This document shows, in pieces, positions 39,208 through 50,569 of a DNA stretch of 64,000 bases. The stretch comes from Rotaria socialis (Eukaryota; Rotifera; Eurotatoria; Philodinida; Philodinidae). The notes under the pieces were generated by a model, which ran no database searches, was not told where the DNA came from, and saw nothing but the letters and a program-made list of their open reading frames with translations. How positions within the stretch are numbered: position 1 is the stretch's first letter; each line of letters opens with the position of its first letter. The translations under genes and the position numbers were made by a program. The DNA is taken from NCBI GenBank assembly GCA_905331475.1, contig CAJNYU010003184.1, forward strand, positions 1 through 64,000, given 5' to 3'.

Positions 39208-39766
39208 CATCTATGGTAAAAAGTTGAGCTGTTGACTAAGTGTCGTTCGCAAGAAAATAACATTTTACTGAAAAAATGTCACAACAGATTAATATGATAG
39301 ATATTCAAAGAAAATATGATATTATTTCATCTTCTGTTACTTCTATCGACTCCTCTCGACTGAGAGACATTGTTAAACATTTCATTGTTATCGCGAAACA
39401 ATGTTAAAAAAGAACTTAGCTATAAAGCGCGTTTCTAAAACAAATATGCGTTTTTAATAGTAGCAATCGCAGTACACTCCCGAAAATGCATGAATAATAC
39501 ATGCGAGTAAAATTCTGCACATGTCTCTTGGACTTCTCGATTGAAAATGATTCGTTTCATATATGCTAACCATGCAACAACATTTTACTCGTAATTTTAT
39601 TTTGTCAAGAAATCTCGGACCTTTCATATATTTTGAGATTTCAATTTTCTCTGAAATGGAAACTCTGACTGCGGGGAAAATAGTTGACTCATATACAACA
39701 AATAAGGCTCTATCGAATGCACGGGTCAAATCTATCCTCTGGTTACTTTTATTTTTTTCTTCAAAC

Positions 39767-39798
39767 CGTATAATGTTAGCGCAATTCACTCATATGTG
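39767..39798 (-). repeat. 32-bp inverted repeat, right arm
   Basis: Partner of 38252-38283 in opposite orientation. The matching sequence stops sharply on both sides of both arms. Confidence 0.7.
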
Positions 39799-42052
39799 AG
39801 TTCCACATTTTAGTCCCACAGGGGTTGCACAGCGCAAGCTTTTTTATTATGTCTTTTGTTCTTAACGGAGACGGTTAAAAGATTGATCACACTGTGAATA
39901 TTTTATAATAGAAATAACAATTTAATGAGTTCAGTCGATCTTTTAACCATTTGATGATTTATTCTGTGAATAAAATGCTTTTCAAAGCTTGACTTTATTC
40001 ATGTAAAAGAAGAGAAAATGACTATTTTGACACGAGCAACGGCTGAATTTATATGATACCGATAAATCGAACGATGTTCATATGAATAAATATTTACTAC
40101 TCGGGCTTATTAAGTGAAATGATAATCACTATAATTTGAAGAAGTCTTTTGCTCCTTCACCAATCGGTTGACTATTTATTTTTTATATTGAAAAACAGAC
40201 AATAAAAATACAGAATTTCTATCAAGTAATATTATTGTACAATCGTGATTTTTCAGTAAAAGAAAAGCGAAATATTCTTTGCACAAAATAAATAGATTTT
40301 AATAATTGCCATCTCTAATAAAAATTCGTGCTATTAACTGAAAGTGTCACTTTTATATAATTCGTTGAACAGTATAATAATCATAGTTTAATAAGCGGAT
40401 CACCATGTGCAAATTCATGATTAGAGGGTTTGCACATATCTGACATTGTGCGCTCAATTCTAATGAAAGTTATTAAAACATTCATTATTTTATGAACTAT
40501 GCACTAATATTCTACATATTTTCTACATGATACGTATTATAGAAAGTGTCTGAAAATGCTTTGATCAAAGAGAGAATTGCGGGTGTCCAATATTCGTGTA
40601 TTGAATGAACATTTACATACAAAAAACGCATGAATGTCCTTTTTTGAGTTATATATAAGCCAAAATGTAGAATTTTACCTTGAATTTTGCATCATTATTG
40701 TGACTTTGTTTTTAGTTTACTTCTCTTGTACTTTGTAAAGTTCTAATGAGCAAGTTTGTAAAATTTTAGATGAACTCTTACATTTCATCAAAAGAAGAGG
40801 TTTGTCGCTTAACACATACTTTAATAGACGATAAACTGAGACAGCAGTGCAGCTTTTGAATTTTCAAGAACACTAAACTTGAGATCAAGATATCTGACCA
40901 TTGAAAATTTTTTATCAATTGTTTATAAATCAAAATAAATAAGCCTCGATGATGAGAATCTCAAAATAGTGACATGAAGTTGAAGTTATAAAAGACTAAT
41001 TGTATTGATTGCATGCTACAACTCTAAAAATAACTTTATTATCTTTTTAATAAGCGTGCCTTTATTTGCGTTAGCATTTCAGGGCTTTAGAGTTTAGAGT
41101 TATGAGCTTCACGTGTTCTCAATCATTAGCGTAAAAGTTAACTCATTCTATAGAACGTTAATTGAGCTATACAACCTTCGCTTTGATTGATGACTGTCAC
41201 AATACTCTTGTGAATCAAGTTGAAAAAGCTCTAATGTCAGTCTGTCAATGAATCCAAGTGTTATATAAATAATTCCTTTTCTTTCACACAGAAAAATTCA
41301 AAACTTGCAAACATGATAGAATAAACCGGAGACTGTAGATGATTTTTACGAAATCTATTACGTTATATTCCATAAATTATTATTAAATGATTTAACGAAA
41401 CATAGTTTTACAATATTTTCTTATCTTGTTACGAAAATATTATCTAGAGAAAATAAGAAATAATCTCGAAATGTAATGAGTATACATACTAGCAAATATA
41501 TCATTGAGAGACCTATGATTTTTATGTAATATGATTTCATTCTCAATGTAAAAGAATTGTTGTCCTAGAAATAACAAATATGATTACATAGTTTATTTTA
41601 GAACCATTTGCGTATATCTAACTATACGTGTTAAATAAAAATCTGTTCCGTTTATATAAATATTAAATTAAAACATTATCATAGTAAAATAAATTATGAT
41701 GAAAAACAACAGATTTATTTAGCTAACCAGTTAAGATATAGATGGATTCGCACAATTTATTATTTGTATTAAAAGTTCTTATCAATTAGTTCGATGTATA
41801 AATATCGTAATTATCATTGCAACAGACTACTTTTTTTTCTTCCTGTTGAACTTATCCGTTCTGAAAGTACACTTCAAAGAAGCGTGTATTCTGCTTAAGT
41901 GTATATAATCATGAAAATAATTAATGAGATACTATTAATTATTCAATTTTGTTTTTAAGATAGTCATTTTACCCTGAATATCAGTGCTTCATTTTCAAAG
42001 AAAGCATCAATTTCAAGAAATTTGAAGCATTTAGTAAGAAACTACGATAGTC

Positions 42053-43514
42053 TTAACCTCCGGAAGGCTTCTACATTTTATCATGCGAAAGGCGATTGTG
42101 GATCCACCCGGACCCACATGCAAAAGAATAGGAGGAATCCGATTTTTCTGTGTAATTCTTAGTATTCATGGACATATTGAGAACAGTCATTATGTCCTTC
42201 TCAGATGCCGGTACAGGGCTACAGACCATGACGTGAATTTGGGTAGTGTAAGACACGCTTTTAATAAGAGATTACAACAGCATGAACAATTTAAAGTACG
42301 ATTTAAAATCAAATCTATTTCTTACCAGATTGTAAGCTAGTAAATACTCTCGTACATGGCGAGATGGAAATATATGTTAAGACAGAGAGAGTTTCTCATA
42401 ATAAAAAGGACAACAGTTTCTTGTTTCTTTATTTCTAGTTTTTAACAACGAATAAATTAAAACAAAACATGATGACATTTATAACCAGTAAATTGCTTTA
42501 ACTATCTTTGATCGAAATTATCTAATAGTTTTGTATCTAAAGTTTCAACCAATTAAAGAATTTCTTTGACATGATTGACATATAATTGTTCTTTTGCTGA
42601 TTGCATGAGTATTGCAAACGTGGTTTTGACATGTATCATGCCTTTCCGTAACCTTGCGTCCAGGATGTGTCGGACAAAGAAAGCATCTCTTTTTTCTTTT
42701 GGCAAGATCATCGTTTTGATTTTCAGTTATGGAGATTTCCCGGCGAAGTTTGAATCGAAGAGATTGTAGTGCAAGTTTCGTTTTAAATGATAGATGAGGT
42801 TCTTCAACACGACGCTCATTGTGAGACTTAGTAAGAGATTTGCTCGGTTGTCCTAAAAGAATCTGATGAATCATCTTCTTTTGAAATACATTCATCAGTG
42901 AATGTGTCATTGGATTCTGTTTCAACATCTGAATAATCTGGATCAGAATTCGACTCGTCGCCCTCGCAAATATTTTTGTCAAGCTCATTAGTATTATCCA
43001 TCATAAGAACATCTAGATTTCTCTTTAGACATGGTTTACTTGTCATTTTTTAGAATTCAGCATCTGTCGAACTCTAGAGACTGAGACTTGACATTTTTCC
43101 AGGTAAGAAAATCCGAGAGCGGTCATCATAACCGGAAGTACTGGTGAGAATATTTTCATCAAGAGGTAGCAAAATCTTTTGAACACATGAAAATAGTATT
43201 CGAATCATTATTGGAAGTGAGCAATTAACGAATCATCTGAAAAATAAAACCTAGACACGGTAGGTAGATGACAGGTTATAAATAGGTAAAACTCATATGT
43301 ATCACCAAGGGTAGCAGTGGGTCCATGTCGACCTACCTTTAATTCTTTGTCTCTTGAGACTTTTATCTACAATACGATATGGTCTATGTTTATCACTAGC
43401 AGATTAGCGATTAGAAAAGAACATTGACTAGAAAAGCAAGGAGAATTAGGAAACGGCAGACAAAAAGTAGTCGTGCGGATCCGACTGGATCCACATTGAC
43501 CATCCTAGGGTTAA
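42053..43514 (-). mobile_element. Deleted piggyBac-type transposon
   Basis: About 1.46 kb bounded by TTAA at 42053-42056 and 43511-43514, the piggyBac target. The right end read inward is TTAACCCTAGGATGG, the left TTAACCTCCGGAAGG, 11 of 15 identical. Subterminal TGTGGATCCA boxes at 42097 and (inverted) at 43487 support the pairing. Inside, on the minus strand, are only the two ends of a transposase gene: an acidic N-terminal part and a C-terminal Cys/His domain. The catalytic centre is missing, so the element cannot move by itself. Confidence 0.75.
42545..43046 (-). pseudogene. piggyBac transposase remnant (N-terminal acidic region plus C-terminal zinc domain)
   Basis: The frame 43046-42828 encodes an Asp/Glu/Ser-rich segment (DPDYSDVETESNDTF) of the kind found before the DDE domain of piggyBac transposases. 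The overlapping frame ending at 42545 encodes, from about 42850, the C-terminal part with the Cys/His pattern RCFLC..C..C..H..C..C, matching the cross-brace zinc finger of the family. The two parts lie in different frames and the whole DDD catalytic domain between them is absent. It is broken and cannot be active. Confidence 0.72.
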
Positions 43515-43843
43515 CAAATAAGGGCAAAAGCACTTATTTTCTTAATCACTCACAGAACTCTGTTCTTTGAGTGTAAGAACTGCGTCAATGATCATGAAAA
43601 TATTTCTTAAGAATTGTAATTTCTCGTATGAAATTCAATTCTCTCTATATTTAATTATTTAATACCTCCATTTCTTTTGAAAGATAACTAAATACTTAGT
43701 TACACTCCATTGTCTATTGAATTCTCATTGAGAAAGAGGATCGAGAAGGAAAAAATAGTCAATAACATTATTAGAAATTCTACATAAGAACTTTCATTTA
43801 GATTTGATTCATGTTATTGTGTTCAATAGAAATTTAAACTGCC

Positions 43844-45096
43844 ATGCCAAACGTATCTGTAGAACATACAGCAACAGAACTCCTCATCGATAGATTGAAT
43901 CTCATTGAAATAAATATGGGCCGCTATTTATATCCATTTATCTTTAGTCTTGGAAATATTGGTTGTATTCTAAATATTTTAATTCTAACACAGCGCGTGT
44001 ATCTTCAAAGTTCATGTTCATGTTATATTCTTGCTTCATCGATTACTAATTTATTCATTGTCAATATTGATATTCTTTTTCATATGTTGTCATTTGGCTT
44101 TGGTATTGATCCAACAACAACCTCCTTATATTTCTGTAGATTTCGACAATATCTCTCTCATGTTACCACGTTATTATCAAGAATTTACATTGTATTGGCA
44201 TGTATAGATCGATGGGCAATGACCTCTACAAGTGTTAAACTTCGAAGTTATAGTAAAGTAAACGTCGCGAAAATAATAATACCTTCGGTAGCCATTGTCT
44301 GGTCTATTATTTCTCTTCATATTCCATGGCATCATTTCATTGTTAATGGTAAGTAAAATATTATTTGGTTACATTCAATAGATAATATTTTACTATACTT
44401 TGTTGATTCTATGAGTTTTCTGTAGTAGTGCTAATTTCTCTTAATTCTATATTTATAAACGGTACAATAAATTCTTCTTTGCTTTTTTTGAACTTCATAG
44501 GTCGATGTATGGTGATATTACGTGATTATTCAATATTCTACAATATTTATAATACAGTTTTATCCGTCTTTTTTATACCTATTATAATGATCATTTTTGG
44601 TTTTTTAACTATTCGACATGTTAAACTGAGTCGTCAACGTGTTAATCCTCGATTGAACAGAAATCCGATACTTATTAGTCAGCAACAAGTCAAAGTTAAT
44701 GTTAAATCTAGAGAATATGAAATACTTATCATGATACTTGTTCAATTAGCTGTTTATCTTATCACATGTTTACCTTTTCCAATGTATTTACTCTGTTCAA
44801 CTGTAACAATTTCATGGATAAAATCGAATGTTCAATTAGCTCTCGATAGGTTCTACTCGAATATTACTGTTGCATTGAATAATATTAATTTCAGTGCCAC
44901 ATTCTATATTTATATTTTGACAACTCGTGTATTTCGAAAAGACTTGAAACGTTTATTCGTAGAAAATCGATTATTTAAAATTTATTTTGCTCCACGATGG
45001 ACTCCAACGCCTTTGAAAACAAACAATGGTACCATTGGGACTATTGCCGTTACCATGAACCAACAAAACTTAGCTAGTATACAGTGTCGAAGATAA
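43844..45096 (+). CDS. Orphan class A (rhodopsin-like) GPCR
   Basis: Seven-transmembrane receptor, about 366 aa. Exons: 43844-44348 and 44501-45096 (phase 1, NG|R). TM1 contains SLGNIGCILNILIL with the conserved GN. TM3 ends in RIYIVLACIDRWAMTS, so the DRY motif is DRW. The long hydrophobic TM5 begins after GRCMVILRDY, whose Cys is the likely disulfide partner of the TM3 Cys. TM6 has ITCLPFPMYL, and TM7 lacks a clear NPxxY, having INFSATFYIYILT. This set of changes is what I would expect of the large lineage-specific orphan receptor families of rotifers and molluscs. The ligand is unknown. A different acceptor near 44426 would add about 24 residues in frame. A polyadenylation signal AATAAA is at about 45134. 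Confidence 0.87.
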
Positions 45097-46707
45097 TGAC
45101 TGAAATTTCATGGGTCTCGTTTTTTTTTATAAAAATAAAGATTACCAAACTAATCAGAACCAAAGCTGCTTTAAAAAAAAGCAAAAAGCGGTATTCAGCC
45201 AGCCATCGAATAGTCTAAAGCTAACTTGAAATTACTTTTTTTTTGGATCATATAGTCAAGTTTACTTTACTTTGAAAATCAGATTACATAGTGTATTCAA
45301 AGTTACTACTAAGGAGCTTACATTTATATTCAATTTTTAGAAACAGAGTAGTGCCACTTTGATCGTGTGAATATATGATTTCGATTAAAACAAGAAATTT
45401 TAGGTCAAAATAAATATAAACAGAATAGGACTCGGAGGTTATTTATAGAGACAGACAAACGTTTGAATCTATCAGCTATACGAAGAAAGTAGAGAAGATA
45501 AATAGTGTTGAGCAGTTTTGATAGAACATATATTGTGTTCTTCATGGCAATGTTGTACTGCCAGCTCCAGGAGTCCTTTGCTGGGAATGCGAAAAATCTT
45601 TGAAAAAATTCTAAAATAGTATGAAATGAATCTCGATTGATTGTGATTAAAATAGTTCATAATCCTTCATCGTTATATAACTACTTGTCATAACCTTTAA
45701 ACAAATATTATACAGGAGTACAAAACAAATTTCTTTGATTAGCCATTTACAATTTTAAATGATTGGCAAGTTATTTCATTGAATTTATGAAATATAAGTT
45801 AAGCTGCTTTAAATTTTGATATCCATTCGCATTATTGAAGAATATTTCTCTTCACTTGGCAGTTCTTTTTTCTTTTCCATCTACGGAAAATGCTTAATTA
45901 TGTAGAGTAATTATTATCAGGACTCAATCTTTTAATAGCAGCACGCATACCAATTATATTTATAAAAATTTCAAGTAAGTTTAATTTAGGATATTTTCAT
46001 GCCGACAAGTACTATGATTTCAGGTTTAAGCGACTCAGTAAACGAGAATTATGGGTGATATTAAAGAAAAAAACATCTCGTTCTTCATTATTTTATAGCT
46101 TTAATGAGCTCTCGTTACTTAAATGTAGATATTGTCTAAAACTATACGATTTTTAAGAAATAGAACTGCCAAATATTGCGTGTTCACATGATTTCTAGTG
46201 TATAGTATACTCTTATCATGATAGATACCGTGGGGCACATTCGATATTATTCAATGGAATAAAGGATCGCAAATTTTATTGGATTATTTTTATTTTTGAA
46301 AATAGAGATTAATTTCTCAGTATTTGAAGCCTTTCTCGACAAACATGCTTCTGCAAATGTCATGCTCATGCTAAATTATTGATAATTCAATAATTATTAA
46401 TATTCTCATCCTCGTATATTTATCACAACTCAAATTTCATACTCTTCGGAAAACAATAAGATAGTTATTTTTTTTAGTTTTTGCTTTAAACAGATAAATT
46501 TCACGCGTAAACATGTTTTTTTTACTACAAATTGTTAAGCATTGTATTTGATATTCTGCTTTTCTCTTTATTCAATATAACCGTTAAAAGAATCTCAATA
46601 ATCTTTCTCTTGATATTCCCGTACTAGCTATAATAATAGATGGCATTGAAATATCAGTCGTTCGTGCACGAATTTACAATAGTTAGGGTGTCATTTGAAC
46701 CAAATTA

Positions 46708-46987
46708 CCCAGGTGGAACAGTCCGGTCTGGAAACGGCCGGTTCCGGGTAGTTCCGTTGGTTTTGTGGAAGCAATATTCCGGTTGGAAAATTTTTTCCGG
46801 TGATTTCCGATCAATTCCTGCCGGAAAGCACCGGAACTTGGTAAAAATCCACCGGAAAAGTTCGCCCGTATTTTTGACCGGAATACTGCTTCCATGTTCC
46901 AGCGATTTCCCTGCAGGATATGGCGAGTTTCCCGCATATTTCCTGGAGTATCCTACGGGATCCGGTGACCGGAATGTTCGATTTGGG
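46708..46987 (-). mobile_element. GC-rich MITE-like element, copy 2
   Basis: 280 bp, inverted relative to copy 1 at 38921-39207 and similar along its whole length. Its ends are CCCAGGTGGAACAGTCCGG and, inward from the right, CCCAAATCGAACATTCCGG. The internal inverted pair around GGAATACTGCTTCC is also kept. Several small differences from copy 1 show that the two are not recent duplicates. Confidence 0.85.
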
Positions 46988-47236
46988 ACTGAGTATTTTT
47001 ATTTTTATTTTGTATAATTATAAATAGAACATTGTTTATCGCAATCAAAAAAATTTACCTATATTTTATCTAGGTACGCTGCAGATGTCGTACAGTGCGT
47101 ATCTCCATGATAGGCACAGCCTAGCAGAAAGCTAGAGCAAATCCATCTATCTACATACAACAAATATTAATGAAAATTGGTACTGATATGAGTAGATAAA
47201 AATGCACCAATAGCATCGAAACTGAATTCCGATTTA

Positions 47237-47547
47237 TATATGGAGTCTGGTATCCTAATTCTGCCGGGAAAAAATGACTCTCAGCATTTCATTCACAGGA
47301 GGAGATCTGTGAATCATAGAAAATTAACTTTTGCTTTTCGAGAAAGAGCAAGCATTTCTCTATCAACTGGTATAAAAATTAGTTGAATAATATATTATTC
47401 AACTAATTTTATATCAGGTGATAGAGAAATGTTTGCTCTCTCTTGCAAAGCAAAAATTAATTTTCTATGATTCACAGATCTCCTCTTGCGAATGAAATAC
47501 TGAGAGTCACTTTTTTCTCGGCAGAATTAGGATAGCAGACTCTGGTA
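47237..47547. repeat. Near-perfect palindrome, about 310 bp (foldback element)
   Basis: Two arms of about 150 bp meet at the centre ATAATATATTAT (about 47391). Matching blocks in opposite orientation include GGAGATCTGTGAATCATAG, CATTTCTCTATCA and TCCTAATTCTGCCG. I estimate the arms at close to 90% identical by eye. No open frame is present. It may be a foldback or MITE-type element; its transcript would form a long hairpin. Confidence 0.85.
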
Positions 47548-48086
47548 TACATCAAAAACAATATTCAATATTCGCTGAAGGAATTTTTTCTTTGCAAAAT
47601 ATTGAATGATTTCTATATTCAATTGGAACCTTAGCAATTAAAATACAATTTGTATTATTACTAATCAAGCGTAATATAGGTAGTACTATTAAGTACCAAT
47701 AAGAAAACATAGAATAGAGACGAGAAAAAAAAGAACTGTAATACATAGAAAAATATAATTAGAGTCATTAAAAACAAATTACAAATAGGAGATTTGAATA
47801 GTGTATTTTTCCGTAACCGTTCGGCTTATATCATTCAACCTAATGAAAACTTGTCCAAGCGATTGAAAATCTAACCGCCTTCTATTGTGTTGTTTATATT
47901 CATAAATCTGTATACGTCTGTAGTAGCTCCACCATTTTATATCTCCTTTTCTATTATATCTATAGCAACCGTAGTCAACATTGACTGTATACTTCGTTTC
48001 TTTCTATTGTATTTTTAATTTCAACTTAAAGTAAACTGTACACTATCATATACAGTTCACGATATGAGTTTATCATTCAACAATAA

Positions 48087-50404
48087 ATGACATTCTTCTT
48101 ATTATCATCTTGTCATTCTCATGCAACTTTTCTAACAAGATCATTAATATTTCTATCGTTTTCTCAAAGATTGACTCATTATAATATGACAAATTCGAAT
48201 GCTTATTTGCCTCTGCATGCTTTGCGTAAAGTCGACATATATTCAATGCTTAGTGTCGCCTTTCCATCGTCAGATCAGTATGAAACTGAAAGAAAATATG
48301 ATTATCATCATAGTCGTCGAACAATGCTCTATTTTTTAAAATTAATTTATGACAAACCAAATAATCAAGCAGTAATCGATCTAATAAACAAATGTTCTCG
48401 ACGCGTCGATCTTAAACGTATTACTAATGATTACATGACTCTTAAAAAGATAAATGAACCTTATCGAGAACAACATCATTCTGCGGGATCCGACGACTAT
48501 TGGGAATTAAAATCATTAAAAAGACCAGGTCCACTGAAATCACTAGAATATATATCGAAATATCGTGAAAAGGGTTTCAATGACAATGAACTTAAAATAT
48601 ATTGGAATTATGATGAAATAAAACGTTTAAATGAAGATGATTATTTTAACCCAATAGCAGATCAGGATTCTCACGATGCTCTACAACAATCACCTGTTAA
48701 AACACGTAAAAATCCTGGAAAAATACAGTTTATTCAATCTGGTATTGAACAAGCTGTTTTTCAAGTTCCACCAGGTAAACAAGTTATTGTTCTTGATTTT
48801 GCCGATGAACGTATGCCAGGCGGCTATTTTCTCGAGAATGCTCGCACACAAGAAGAAGTTTGTGGAAATGTTGATAAAAATATTTTTCTTTTTTTTTTAA
48901 ACTTTCTATTTTAGGTTATACTTTACAATTCTGATGGTTATCGTGGATTATTAGATTTAAAATATAAACTAATGGATGGAGGCTATATATTACCTGAATA
49001 TGGTGTAGCTTATATAAAAAAAGTAGTTTTCTTTCAAAAATCAAATCCAAATGAACGTGAAACGGATTTGATAGTCGCTGCTTGTAAGTATTTCCGATTA
49101 GTAAAATAGCATGAATCTCTACTGTTTTAGTTTGTATTATATTCATTGCTTTTTCCGTATAAAAATCATACCGATGATTTATTTCCAAGGGGATATGAGA
49201 AGTGTACTTCTTCATTATGGAAATCAACGTATTATTTTCACTAATAATATGCCCACTTGAAACATTTTGCATTTTCATTTATGTTGAGTATGGTATTATA
49301 GCCGCGGGAGATGAAACCTTTCCGTTTCAACAGACTTTCCATTTTAAGTACAATATAAGAGTGAAAATATTTTCTTCTTTGCAATCAATTTTTAAACATT
49401 ATTAGTCTTATGTGAATTCTAAAGAAATGATTTAATTGCAAAAGTGATTAATTTCAGTCGGTTATTCTCATTGCTGTGCTGCTGTAAACATCTATTTATG
49501 ATTCAATATGAAGTCATGACGAAAACAATTCTGTTAATGTTACCTTTGTATCTGATATTGAAGTGTTTTGTTTCACATGTATCTTACTCCAACAGCTAAG
49601 TAGAATTTATGTTTCTAACATGAAAGATAACTTAAAAGTCAGTTTAATCGAAAACAAATGAATGTGCCCTTTACAGATTGATGACGTGAGTTGGTGAGTT
49701 CTCAGGTATGTAGATTGTTAAGAACTCTACTGAAGTGTCTCTTGAGAACGTTAAAGATCGATAAAAATTTTCAAAAATAATATAGCACTTATCAAAAGTA
49801 TTTTATCGAAATAGTTCTATTTCTATCATTCATAACAGAGCCAGATATGTTAAAATGTGAGAAGCAACTTGCTGACTCTTATATTATTAAAAAACAACGT
49901 ATTTTCAAAACCCTGGATAAGCGATAGAATAATTTAATATAGTTTCGTTTTATTGTCGTAGAATATCTGAACGCTGTAACCAAAATTCATAACATTTTTT
50001 CCAAATAAAATATAGGCTTCATCGATTTTTTCAAGGAGTTTACGTTTTTTAAATATTTTATAGGTTATGATTTATCCGGTATGGGTGAAGGTTTATATAA
50101 ACCGCCATCACGTGAAAAATATCAAGAATTATATGATCATACATATCAAAAATTTCAAGCTATCATAGCATCAGCTGTTGCTAATACACATGGAAACGGT
50201 CAAGATACATATTTATTATTAGGACCTATTGGAACTGGTGCATTTGCAAATGATATGAAAATGGTTGCCGGTATATTTTCAAAAATATTAAATGCACAGT
50301 TAATGGATTCTGAGCAAGCTATACGATACGCATTTGACCAGATTTGGTTTGTATCTATTGATAATCTCGAAAGCTTCAAGAAACATGTACAAGATGAAAC
50401 ATAA
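48087..50404 (+). CDS. Poly(ADP-ribose) glycohydrolase, bacterial-type (TIGR02452/DUF2263 family)
   Basis: Macrodomain-fold enzyme expected to remove ADP-ribose polymers. Exons: 48087-48857, 48915-49083, 50064-50404; about 426 aa. The catalytic signature is PGGYFLENARTQEE (residues 244-257), following VIVLDFADERM. The loop is GGY where the family usually has GGG; the two catalytic Glu after Gln are intact. Downstream blocks LYNSDGYRGLL and LLLGPIGTGAFAND match the family's substrate loops. The 160 or so N-terminal residues are an unassigned helical region. The first 33 residues (no acidic residue, two Arg) could be a mitochondrial presequence; a second start is at 48186. The second intron is 980 bp. 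The match is to the microbial branch and not to human PARG, which suggests horizontal transfer followed by gain of introns. Confidence 0.83.
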
Positions 50405-50569
50405 TTATTTTTCGAAACAAAAAGTTTGTCATAGACAAAACAAACAGTCCTACTAATAACATCTATATTGACATAAAATTTGATTTCTGTTAATGTTCTG
50501 CAAAAAAAACACGTTTGAATATATCAGTTAAACATAAATAAAGGAAAAAAGCAAATCGTTTTGTTTTAA

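Larger units (their letters stand above)
37809..43843. other. Gene-poor region with clustered mobile-element remnants
   Basis: Six kilobases without a convincing host gene. It contains a 32-bp inverted repeat pair (38252 and 39767), a 287-bp GC-rich inverted-repeat element between them, and a deleted piggyBac-type element (42053-43514). The rest (39800-42050) is AT-rich with all frames broken. Confidence 0.65.
45097..48086. other. Intergenic with two inverted-repeat elements
   Basis: Three kilobases without a gene. It holds the second GC-rich MITE-like copy (46708-46987) and a palindrome of about 310 bp (47237-47547). The remainder is AT-rich with broken frames. Confidence 0.65.

Noticed and set aside
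38875-39227. Four overlapping open frames of 65-110 codons on both strands
   Set aside because: They lie within the GC-rich inverted-repeat element; lack of stops reflects base composition. The same applies to the frames at 46640-47017.
39454-39799. Open frames of 111 (-) and 78 (+) codons
   Set aside because: The end of the minus frame falls in the 32-bp inverted repeat; no protein family resemblance.
44427-44500. Alternative upstream acceptor in the GPCR intron adding about 24 residues
   Set aside because: The frame is open, but the acceptor at 44500 has a better pyrimidine tract and places the Cys correctly in the second extracellular loop. It is kept only as an alternative.
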